Below, piece by piece: positions 34,133 through 41,609 of a DNA stretch of 64,000 bases. The notes under the pieces were generated by a model that was given only the letters and a program-made list of their open reading frames with translations, was not told the DNA's origin and searched no databases. Every line of letters begins with the position of its first letter. The first letter of the stretch is position 1. The translations under genes were made by a program, and so were the position numbers. The stretch is taken from NCBI GenBank assembly GCA_963715625.1, contig OY970260.1, positions 1,612,001-1,676,000 of the forward strand, written 5' to 3'. The stretch is from VRUE01 sp963715625. GTDB taxonomy: Bacteria; Actinomycetota; Thermoleophilia; Solirubrobacterales; 70-9.

Positions 34133-35085
34133 CAGATCCGTTGCAGGATCTCGGCCTTCTTCGCGGCGAACTCCTCTTCGGTCAAGACGCCGCTGTCGCA
34201 GAGGCCCTGCAGGCGTTTCAGGTCTTCGTAGGGGTCGTCGTCGGCGTCGGCCCCGTGATCGAGGGCGGGGGCGCCGTCGGTCTCGGCCCCCCCGCCCCCC
34301 CGCTTCATCGCTCCCGCGAGTCCCATGACCGCCGCTTCCAGCTCTTTCAGCGCGCTGTCCAGGTCCTTGCGTCCCTCTGCCGGAACGGTCTCCGCCCAGA
34401 GGTCGCGTTTGGGTTCGAAGCCCTCGAGCTGCTCCAGTGAGAGACCATAGATGCCGTTGCAGTACCAGTGGATGCTTGCGTCAGAAATTCCCCGCTCGAG
34501 CGCCGACCGAAGCTCGGGTGCGTCGTCTTCAAGGCAGAGCTTGCTGGAGATGTGGTCGAGACTGGCGATTCCGAAATCCTCGACGAAGCGAACAATCTCC
34601 TCCTCGAGGTGTCTTATGTGAGGCGTGTCGATGAGGTTGAGATCCGCCCACTCGGTGGTGTCCCACTTGATCCCACGGAAGGCAACTCCGGTCCGGCGGA
34701 TATAGCCATCGTCTTGGGCGATGCTCATCGCGCTCTTCAAGGTCGAGTCGTTCTTCCCGACGGCGCCAACAGCGGATGCGATTTCCTCGATGGTGGCCTC
34801 AGAGACCCTCTGCAGGTAGGCGACGACCGCCATAGCCATCTCCTCCGCGTGACCGGGACTTCGGATTCCGTCCAGCGCCGCCTTCCATGTCGCCGGCGGA
34901 TCGCCAGCGCTGCGTTCGGCGCTGGCAGCAACCTTCACCCCCATGATCGCAACCACGGTGCGCCTCCCCTGCTCCTGCACCGCGGCGCGGTCCTCGGGTG
35001 GCAAGGCGTTCCATTTGCGGACCAGCGAGTAACTGCGTTTCAGCGTCGGCAGCGCGCGCGCGGCGTATAGAACCAGGGGCACCAC
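34132..35085 (-). CDS. SHOCT-domain protein with winged-helix-like centre
   Basis: 317 residues. The C-terminal 35 residues (YEDLKRLQGLCDSGVLTEEE, then FAAKKAEILQ) form a SHOCT domain, a short oligomerisation helix pair. The middle (about 90-215) has repeated helix-turn-helix-like units (ATIEEIASAVGAVGKNDST, ASLDHISSKLCLEDDAPEL). The start has a hydrophobic stretch (VPLVLYAARALPTL). An acidic Gly-rich linker precedes SHOCT. It may oligomerise on DNA or protein. A role in the neighbouring signalling operon is unproven. Confidence 0.72.
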   Translation of the reverse strand: MVPLVLYAARALPTLKRSYSLVRKWNALPPEDRAAVQEQGRRTVVAIMGVKVAASAERSAGDPPATWKAALDGIRSPGHAEEMAMAVVAYLQRVSEATIEEIASAVGAVGKNDSTLKSAMSIAQDDGYIRRTGVAFRGIKWDTTEWADLNLIDTPHIRHLEEEIVRFVEDFGIASLDHISSKLCLEDDAPELRSALERGISDASIHWYCNGIYGLSLEQLEGFEPKRDLWAETVPAEGRKDLDSALKELEAAVMGLAGAMKRGGGGAETDGAPALDHGADADDDPYEDLKRLQGLCDSGVLTEEEFAAKKAEILQRI

Positions 35086-35560
35086 TTACCTCCTTCGATA
35101 GAGCAGGTCGAGATGGGCCGCATTCTATTCTCCGGATTCCGTTTGACCCGAAGCGCTATGCCCACGAGGCTCGTCATGATCGAAAGTCGCGGCGTGGGAG
35201 GACGGTGGAGCGGATCGTCTTCCGGGGTCGATACGGGGCTCGGATGTTCGACCTCACGGGGGAGCCGGGCGGTCCGGTGCGAGGCGGGCTCACCTGGCTG
35301 GTCGCGGACGGTGCGGAGGCGGTCGGCGATGGCTGAGTATCTCCCGGCGTCCTGACCCCGAGATGTGACGACAACTCGGGCTCTGCACGCCCGGCTCCGC
35401 GGGCGTCGGATTATCCGGCGTCAGCCGAATCGCGAAGGCATCGAGTGCGGGACCGCTCCGGAGATCGACGTGAAGCTCGCGAGAACCGCCGCCCCCGTGA
35501 ATTCCACGGAGTCCTCGCGCGTGCTCAATATACTGCCGTCTCACGGGAGAGAGGAGCTTC
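35086..35560. other. Intergenic region with possible coding remnant
   Basis: About 475 bp. A plus-strand frame ending at 35336 reads VERIVFRGRYGARMFDLTGE then VRGGLTWLVADGAEAV, which has protein-like composition but no start codon with a ribosome-binding site. It may be a gene remnant. GAGAGAGGAGC at 35546-35556 is the ribosome-binding site of the next small gene. Confidence 0.35.
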
Positions 35561-35722
35561 ATGGTCATCCATTGTTTTGTGCATCACGTCGCGACTAAGC
35601 CGTGTGCGCCGTGTAGCGGACGGGGGAAGATTGACGGCGTCCATTGCGGCACGTGTGGTGGGACCGGCTACATCTGTCCCAAGTGCGGGGGGCGCCCTCC
35701 TCGGATCCGGGTGAAGCCCTAG
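35561..35722 (+). CDS. Small DnaJ-type zinc-finger protein
   Basis: 53 residues from the ATG at 35561, preceded by GAGAGAGGAGCTTC. Three CxxC pairs occur, two as CxxCxGxG: CAPCSGRGK, CGTCGGTG and CPKCGG. This is the cysteine-rich repeat of DnaJ reduced to a stand-alone protein. It would bind one or two zinc ions. The cysteine spacing strongly supports a real gene in spite of its length. It lies between the SHOCT gene and the tRNA-Met scars. Confidence 0.7.
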   Translation: MVIHCFVHHVATKPCAPCSGRGKIDGVHCGTCGGTGYICPKCGGRPPRIRVKP

Positions 35723-36072
35723 CGTTCTTGGGTCTCGGTAGGAGGATCGCTACCTGGCTGGCCGCGACCTAACCGGGATGTTCAAACCTCTTCGACGCAA
35801 CCGAATCATCGCGACGATGCATTTTTGAACTCGACGTCGCTAGCCGATATCCCTGGAAGCCTGATGGCCGATGATCAGAGAAACATGCTCTCGCAGCTTC
35901 GACCGATTCTGAACAGGCGGTTGAGGCGCCGATGGTGATCGACGCAGACGAGCTGGCAAAGGCTCGTCTCGATGAGCGGTGGCGCGAGTTTTGCCTGAAC
36001 GCCGAGCAATACGTGGCGGAAACCACGCGACCGGGATTCGCCTTACTTGCCAAATCCAGCCGCTTGAAAGAC
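35723..36072. other. Region left of scars 3 and 4, gene remnants
   Basis: About 350 bp. A plus-strand frame from about 35890 (VEAPMVIDADELAKARLDER, then WREFCLNAEQYVAETTR) has coding character but runs into scar 3 and has no ribosome-binding site, so it is probably a gene tail truncated at the attachment site. The region is less GC-rich than its surroundings. Confidence 0.4.
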
Positions 36073-36114
<42 letters not shown>

Positions 36115-36121
36115 TTTCACG

Positions 36122-36145
36122 AAAGTCCGCAAATGCGGGACTTTT
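36122..36145 (+). terminator. Terminator after scar 3
   Basis: AAAGTCCGC-AAAT-GCGGGACTT followed by TTG. The stem is 9 bp with one G:T-like position. Placed as the terminator of the tRNA from which scar 3 derives. Its sequence differs from those after scars 1 and 4. Confidence 0.7.
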
Positions 36146-36237
36146 GTTTATCTTGTCTGACAGACAACAGAGTGCAAAATTTCTACCCTGGGGCAAGCGC
36201 TCCCTCAGCCGACCCGTATCGATTGAGGGAGGCGGGG

Positions 36238-36402
36238 TCAACTTGGACCGCTTGAACGAGCGGATCCGGTTGGAGGCTCTGCGAGGCCCTTCGAGATCAG
36301 GTCTCGCTGATCGCAGCTGACGAGGCGATGCCCAGCATCACCTGCTGCAGCTGCGTACGCGGCGTCGTAGACGGAGATGCCGTGGCGCTCAGCGATCGAT
36401 CG
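36238..36402 (-). pseudogene. vapC 3' fragment
   Basis: The segment encodes the C-terminal third of the PIN toxin at 19213 (ERHGISVYDAAYAAAAGDAG and the RLVSCDQRDLISKGL tail) with no catalytic N-terminus. It is fused upstream to attachment-site DNA. Created by the internal deletion in the duplicated segment. Not expected to be functional. Confidence 0.85.
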
Positions 36403-36458
36403 CACGAAAACCGCTTGAAACCGCGCTCCACGTAGTCCAGCCGAGTTCACGGTTCATC

Positions 36459-36500
<42 letters not shown>

Positions 36501-36520
36501 TAGGCGTCCCCGCTATAGGA

Positions 36521-36543
36521 AAAGGCCCCGCACTTGGGCCTTT
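36521..36543 (+). terminator. Terminator after scar 4
   Basis: AAAGGCCC, the loop CGCACTT, then GGGCCTTT followed by TT. Closely related to the terminator at 1164, supporting a common origin of the two right-hand flanks. Confidence 0.72.
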
Positions 36544-36941
36544 TTCACGTCTTGACGCCGTTGCCTCAAGGGCCAGCGGGTCACAAACGGGTCACAATTT
36601 TTTTGGCCTGTGCTTGGGCGAGGCGGTTTGGGGCCGGTTCAAGCAGCGTTTTCGCGATGCAAGTTCTCGGTCAATTAGGTGCTCTGGCGTCTCTCGGCAA
36701 ATACCCTGCCCGTCCGGTGTTGATCGCAGGTTGTGCTATCCCTGGATGACCCGCAAGCGCGCCCTCGTGACGCTCGACGCCGCAACCCTGGGATTCACGA
36801 TCGCGCATCTCCTGCTTGTTTCGCCCAGGTCGCAGGAGGCAATCTCTGCGCGTGGGACTGGTGTACAGAACGTGACCGCGGTGCACGATCGCTCCGGTAG
36901 GCTCACGCCTCCCTGTGGCTCGTTCGACAAGAGGAGGCGAA
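36544..36941. other. Intergenic region right of scar 4
   Basis: About 400 bp without a supported gene. A plus-strand frame (from ATG 36747) passes through it but has no ribosome-binding site or recognisable domain. The last 15 bp hold GAGGAGG, the ribosome-binding site of the next small ORF. Confidence 0.4.
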
Positions 36942-37076
36942 ATGAAGCGGTGGTTGGGTATCGCGGTGGGCGTCACGGGGCTAGGCGAACCGGAGGTCGG
37001 CTATTACTGCGCGAGCAGTCCGGAAACCACGCTCGGATCTGTTCGAAGCCAGGCTCAATCGCCGGGCGCTGCATGA
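36942..37076 (+). CDS. Small ORF coupled to lipoprotein gene
   Basis: 44 codons from the ATG at 36942, 4-10 bp after a strong GAGGAGG. The stop overlaps the next start (ATGA at 37073-37076). The peptide starts with a basic-hydrophobic segment (MKRWLGIAVGVTGLG) like a short signal or membrane anchor, and then GYYCASSPETT. Real translation is likely from the signals; the function could be coupling or a tiny envelope peptide. Confidence 0.5.
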   Translation: MKRWLGIAVGVTGLGEPEVGYYCASSPETTLGSVRSQAQSPGAA

Positions 37077-38023
37077 CCCCGCGTCTGCCAGGCACGATCC
37101 TTGCCCTCCTCGCGCTCGCCGCCCTGGTGGCGGGTTGCGGCGAGGAGGCCTCAGCGCCGTCGAGGCCGGTTGCCTTCTCCGAGGCGAATTGGCCGACCCT
37201 GGCGAGCGACGTGAGCCTCGCCGCTCTTCGCCGCGACTTCCCCCCGGCAGGCGACTGCGTTCTCAAAGTCGGCAAGCACACCCCGAAAACCCTTGATCTC
37301 GACGGCTGCGGAGAGGGCCGCGGGGGCGTTGTGACAAAGGGCCGGGCGCCGCGGCAGCCGGCCTGCAGGAGGGAATCGGGGAGGACCCGGTGCTCGGCGA
37401 GCAATGGGGTCTCCGTCGCGGTTTGGGCACCGCGGTCGGGGGCGGCGATTGCACTGTTGAAGGCGACGATCGAATCTGTCGACGAAACCGTCCCCGACGA
37501 TGCCGTGACTTGGGGGATGTGGCTCGAACCGGGTCTCGAGGAATCGAAGGGCTCCCTCACCCTGGCGCCCCCTCGGCGCGGCGACCAAGCGATTGTCAGA
37601 TCGTGCGAGGCAGGCCCGAAGTCGGCGGCAATGCTCGGTGAGCTGAAGATCAGCAAGAGAACCGCGCGCCATGTTGCCGGTAAGGGAGTCCACATCAAGA
37701 TGATCGAGCGGCCCAGTGCGGTGCGGAGCTTCTCGATGTCGATCAGCGACGAATGCCGCGAAGGCAGAGCCGGCGCCCTGCGCGGCGACGCGATCGAACC
37801 CCCTTCCTCCCACGTCCAGCGTTTCGTTCTGGTGATCCCGAACTACTACTCCGCCAGCCATCGCAAGGGCCAGCCAGCGCTGCTGCGTGGACTGCTGCTC
37901 GAACCGAGGCTCTATCCGGGCGAAAAACACAACCAACTCCCCGAAACCATGCTTGCCGAACCCGAAGACCCGGAAGCCAGCGCCGGCCAGGTACCTCTCA
38001 TCGACTCGACCTGGACCCATTGA
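37073..38023 (+). CDS. Lipoprotein, unknown function
   Basis: 316 residues. A lipoprotein signal peptide ends in LVAGC at residues 18-22. The mature part has paired Cys (GDCVLKVGK, DLDGCGEG, QPACRRESGRTRCS, VRSCEAG, SDECREG), typical for extracytoplasmic disulfides. No family recognised. It opens the envelope array to the right of the scars. Starts by ATGA overlap with a small ORF. Confidence 0.75.
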   Translation: MTPRLPGTILALLALAALVAGCGEEASAPSRPVAFSEANWPTLASDVSLAALRRDFPPAGDCVLKVGKHTPKTLDLDGCGEGRGGVVTKGRAPRQPACRRESGRTRCSASNGVSVAVWAPRSGAAIALLKATIESVDETVPDDAVTWGMWLEPGLEESKGSLTLAPPRRGDQAIVRSCEAGPKSAAMLGELKISKRTARHVAGKGVHIKMIERPSAVRSFSMSISDECREGRAGALRGDAIEPPSSHVQRFVLVIPNYYSASHRKGQPALLRGLLLEPRLYPGEKHNQLPETMLAEPEDPEASAGQVPLIDSTWTH

Positions 38024-38084
38024 TCGGCACCGGGAATGTCCAAGCCCTGCCATCCGCGTCGAGCCTTGAGTGAGGAGGGCGAGA

Positions 38085-39242
38085 ATGCCTGACACGGCGC
38101 GCTTCGGCGAGAGCCCCCTGCGGCTCGACGGGCTCTACCGCAGGGGCGGTGCGCTGTCCAACGGGAGCCCGATCACCTATTTTCTGCGCTTTGCGGAGGA
38201 CGGCAGCGTTCAGAGCGCCTGGATGCGGGGCGAGGACTGCTCGGGGCGAGACGGAGACTATGAGCTCAATCGCCATCCCGCCGCCGACCGGGTCGAGGGA
38301 ACCTTCAAGGTCGACGGCGCGGCGCTGAGCTTCGCGACGAAGGCCAGCAACGGCATCATCGAGTACCAGGGGGTGATCGAGGCCGACGGGAGCCTGGTTC
38401 TCGACTCCCACAGCCACATCAACGGCAATCAGGAAGCCGACAACCGCTTCGAGTTCGTAGAGATCGAGGAGGGGCCGCGACGGCTCACGGAGATGATCCC
38501 GCGCTGTATCAAGCTGGACTGCAGGAAGCTGCGCTCGGGCAGCGTCTTCGAGCACGGCTGTGGCCTGCGCACGACGGACGGCGGCTGGCCGCTCCCCGGA
38601 GAGGATGAGGCCGTCCTAGGGCGCTGGAACGTGATGGGTGCGCGCCTCTTCATCGATATGAAGGACGACCCGGACTTCGGCGTCTACATCACCGACGGCT
38701 CCCTTGGTGTCCTCGTCACCGACAAATCGATACGGGGCAGCTTCTACGAGGGCAAGGGCCAACCGGGCAAGCTCTCGCTGCTACGGGATGTCTTCACCTT
38801 CTACTGGCCCTACTCTTTGATGGCCGAGCCTGGTTACTCCCATTACCGCGACGACCGCCGCATGCACGTCATGATCGAGGATCCCGAGCAGGACGGCCAC
38901 CTTGGCTTGCAGGGCATAACCATCCCCAAGGGCAGGAAGCCCGATGACTTCCTCAGCCCTGTCTTGTCGGTGAAGAATCGCGCGCCGGAATTCCTCGAAC
39001 AGGTTGGCAGGGCACGAGAGCGCTTTCTCGCTGGCAAGCCAGCGAGCCCCGTGAGCACCGGCCCTACGGAGGGGGCGCCTCCGAACGAGCCCGCCGCCGC
39101 AGAGCCTCGCGGTGCACGAGTGGGGGAGCAGCCCGAGGCTGGCGAGCCGACCGGGGAGGCCGAGTGCGGGTCCTGCGGTGGTGAGGTCGCTGCGGACGAC
39201 CGGTACTGCTCATCTTGCGGCGAAGAGCTGGCTGGGCCCTGA
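38085..39242 (+). CDS. Zinc-ribbon protein with two beta domains
   Basis: 385 residues from the ATG at 38085 (ribosome-binding site GAGGAGGGCGAGA). Residues about 15-130 match the C-terminal domain of the operon protein at 25662 (ITYFLRFAEDGSVQSAW ... LSFATKASNGIIEYQGVIEA ... HSHINGNQEADNRFEF). A second beta-rich region follows at about 170-300. An acidic linker leads to a C-terminal zinc ribbon (CGSCGGEVAADDRYCSSCG). No TM helix, so probably cytosolic. Shared architecture links this array to the kinase operon. Confidence 0.75.
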   Translation: MPDTARFGESPLRLDGLYRRGGALSNGSPITYFLRFAEDGSVQSAWMRGEDCSGRDGDYELNRHPAADRVEGTFKVDGAALSFATKASNGIIEYQGVIEADGSLVLDSHSHINGNQEADNRFEFVEIEEGPRRLTEMIPRCIKLDCRKLRSGSVFEHGCGLRTTDGGWPLPGEDEAVLGRWNVMGARLFIDMKDDPDFGVYITDGSLGVLVTDKSIRGSFYEGKGQPGKLSLLRDVFTFYWPYSLMAEPGYSHYRDDRRMHVMIEDPEQDGHLGLQGITIPKGRKPDDFLSPVLSVKNRAPEFLEQVGRARERFLAGKPASPVSTGPTEGAPPNEPAAAEPRGARVGEQPEAGEPTGEAECGSCGGEVAADDRYCSSCGEELAGP

Positions 39243-39311
39243 TGGTCGCGGCAAGCCTGATGCACTTCGTTTCACTGGGTCTGGAAATCCGCGATCGGGA
39301 AGGATGAAGCA

Positions 39312-40490
39312 ATGGGAAATCGTCGCTGGCTGCTGTTCGTCCTCCTCTCCCTAGCCCTCCTCACCGCCGTCTTGGTGCTGATCTTCGCCAACAAGCCAGG
39401 CAAGGATGGGATCGAACTCGTCTACCGGGGTCAACCGACCGGCGAGGCGCAGACGATCGAAAGCGAAGAGATCGAAGACGCGATCGAGATCATCCGCGCG
39501 CGGACTCGCTCCCTGGGGCTCTTCGGGGCGAGTGTGTCGCGACTTGGCGCTACCGAGATCAAGGTCAATTTGCCTGACGTCCCCAACGCCAGCAGAGCGG
39601 TCGAAACGCTCGGCAGCACCGCCCAGCTTTACATGTATGACTGGGAGCTAAGCCTGCTGGGTCCAGAGCAGGCGATCGGCGCCAACCCCGGTCAACAGCC
39701 GCCGCTGGGCCCGATGAAAGCCTCCGAAAGGCGCTGGAGGGATGCTGGCCGCGACGTCGGCAGCTTTGAGAGCCAACAGCTCATCTTCTCCGGTGCCCTC
39801 CCGACCGCCTACACTGCGGCGCTGCTGGCCTCCGAACAAGAGCCGCGCGCATGCGAGGAATGCTCCTCGAGCAGGCCGCGCTTTTATCTGTTCGAGCGCG
39901 AACAGCCGCACGAGCTCATTGCCGTCCCCGAGCTCTCCAAAAAGGACCTCTACGCCAGCCCGACCCCGCAGGAGCGGCCGCGGGGCGGGATCGTGGTCGA
40001 AGTCCCGGCGGGCACCACCCTGGTCTCCGAGCAGCCGAGCGACGAACGCGGCGAAACCGATTTCAACGCCGAGCCCGGCTGGTATGCGATCAAGGACGAC
40101 CCGGCGCTCTCCGGCATCGACATCACCGATCCCAAGCAGGGCTCCAACCAGTTGGGCCAGCCCAGCATCATTTTCGGCTTTACCGATCAGGGCCGCGAAG
40201 CGTTTCACGAGTTCACCCGAGAAATCGCACAGTGGGGGCAGGCGCGGGCGCTCGGCTCGGTCAACGCCGAACAGGCGAGCGCCCTTTCTGGCCACTTCGC
40301 GGTGGTGCTCGACAACGAAGTCAAAGTCCGACCGATCATCAACTTCGCCGAAAACCCTGACGGGATCGACGGCCGCTCGGGAGCGGAAATCTCAGGCGGC
40401 TTTCGCAGCCCCGGTGAAGCCCGAGAACTGGCGATGACGCTGCGGATCGGCGCCTTGTCGATCCCCCTGCAGCTGGTGCGCCAAAGGTAG
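39312..40490 (+). CDS. SecD head-domain-like single-TM protein
   Basis: 392 residues. One N-terminal membrane helix (WLLFVLLSLALLTAVLVLIF), then GIELVYRGQPTGEAQTIE, IIRARTRSLGLFGASVSRLG and TEIKVNLPDVPNASRAVETL, the start of the SecD periplasmic P1 domain. The middle holds an insert with a CEEC pair, and the end (GEARELAMTLRIGALSIPLQ) is exactly where SecD enters its membrane channel. The protein stops there, so TM2-TM6 are missing. It cannot act as a full SecD; a chaperone or SecDF-associated role is inference. Confidence 0.8.
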   Translation: MGNRRWLLFVLLSLALLTAVLVLIFANKPGKDGIELVYRGQPTGEAQTIESEEIEDAIEIIRARTRSLGLFGASVSRLGATEIKVNLPDVPNASRAVETLGSTAQLYMYDWELSLLGPEQAIGANPGQQPPLGPMKASERRWRDAGRDVGSFESQQLIFSGALPTAYTAALLASEQEPRACEECSSSRPRFYLFEREQPHELIAVPELSKKDLYASPTPQERPRGGIVVEVPAGTTLVSEQPSDERGETDFNAEPGWYAIKDDPALSGIDITDPKQGSNQLGQPSIIFGFTDQGREAFHEFTREIAQWGQARALGSVNAEQASALSGHFAVVLDNEVKVRPIINFAENPDGIDGRSGAEISGGFRSPGEARELAMTLRIGALSIPLQLVRQR

Positions 40491-40649
40491 GTCACGAATA
40501 CGCTGGACGGTTCACTTCCCTGCACGGCAGCCAGTCGCCTTCTCCGCTCGCCCTCATCAACTCACTCCCTTCGCCTGAGTGCCTCGCTCTCGCTCGACGC
40601 CGATGGTGCCTGAGCGCCGACTGGCGGAGTGCTAGCCTGCCCGCCCGAG

Positions 40650-41096
40650 ATGACGGCTGATACCGTGTTTTGCACCAGTTGCGGAGCTGTGGTGAGGGAG
40701 AACTGGGAGTTCTGCGAAGCGTGTGGCGCCGAGCAGCCGGTCGAAGTGACCGCGGTCGGACGGGCGGCCGATGATGGAGCTGAATCGCAGCCGAGCGCTC
40801 CCACAGCGGGGTCTTCGGCAACGAACCCCCTCGCGGGGCTGGGTCAGGGCACTCCGGCCGCGACCAATCTCTTTGTGATCGGCTGCCTCTTCGCAGTTGC
40901 AGGTGTCATCTATCTGCTCGCCACGGCCGGCTTCCCGCCGGGCATCACCACCACCTACGAATACCACGCCGATGGAAGCACGTCAACGAGCACCTCTCCG
41001 GACGCCGTCGAAGGCATCATCACGGTCGCCCTGTTCGTGGTCGGTGCCGTGTTCATGCGGGCCTCCCGCGCGGCAAAACCTCCCGGACAGCAGTGA
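40650..41096 (+). CDS. N-terminal zinc-ribbon, two-TM protein
   Basis: 148 residues from the ATG at 40650. Zinc ribbon VFCTSCGAVVRENWEFCEAC near the start; the same spacing occurs in the ABC transporter at 44475 (FCTSCGAEIQPDWKFCEACG). A Ser/Pro linker, a membrane helix (FVIGCLFAVAGVIYLLATAG), a short external loop (EYHADGSTSTS) and a second helix (GIITVALFVVGAVFM) follow. Unknown function. 10 bp before the next gene. Confidence 0.75.
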   Translation: MTADTVFCTSCGAVVRENWEFCEACGAEQPVEVTAVGRAADDGAESQPSAPTAGSSATNPLAGLGQGTPAATNLFVIGCLFAVAGVIYLLATAGFPPGITTTYEYHADGSTSTSTSPDAVEGIITVALFVVGAVFMRASRAAKPPGQQ

Positions 41097-41106
41097 GGGC
41101 CGCAGC

Positions 41107-41520
41107 ATGACCGGAGCTCTCGCGGTAGTGATCGTGATCGGAGCGATCATCGCCCTATGGGTGGGGCTGGGGGTGATCTCAAGGACGATCGACGGAATCG
41201 TTGAGTTTCTCGGCTGGGCAGTCGGAAGCGCTTTTAGACCACGCGCACCGCAACCGCAGGCCGAGCCCGGAAATGAAATCACCCTGACGAGACCCAGCGA
41301 GGAGGTTCGCAGACAGCTGACGACGACGGGCGTGCTCGATGCGAGCAACGGCTGCATCACGACCTCATCGGGTGTGCTTGTGCAGATCGGCGTCGGTTCT
41401 GGGTCCGCGAGGCTCGTCTGCCGGTGGCATCCGGCGGTGACGGACAAACCGACCCAGATCATGGGCGATGTACTGCGCGCGGTCCGGCAGGTCGACGCAG
41501 GGGCGCACGTTGTTCTTTAG
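41107..41520 (+). CDS. Membrane-anchored small domain protein
   Basis: 137 residues from the ATG at 41107. One N-terminal helix (ALAVVIVIGAIIALWVGLGV), then an amphipathic segment and a folded C-terminal domain (TGVLDASNGCITTSSGVLVQ, SARLVCRWHPAVTDKPTQIM). No family recognised. Probably in an operon with the zinc-ribbon gene just upstream. Confidence 0.68.
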   Translation: MTGALAVVIVIGAIIALWVGLGVISRTIDGIVEFLGWAVGSAFRPRAPQPQAEPGNEITLTRPSEEVRRQLTTTGVLDASNGCITTSSGVLVQIGVGSGSARLVCRWHPAVTDKPTQIMGDVLRAVRQVDAGAHVVL

Positions 41521-41609
41521 GGCCCAAGCACCGACGGCAGCTTGGGCACTCAACCGGCGACCGGCTTCGCGCGGACGATCCACGAGGAAGTCGAAGTAGG
41601 ATCCCCGCC

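Noticed and set aside
34998..35336. 112-residue plus-strand ORF
   Set aside because: Starts antisense inside the SHOCT gene and lacks a start signal; only its end looks coding, so it is reported as a possible remnant only.
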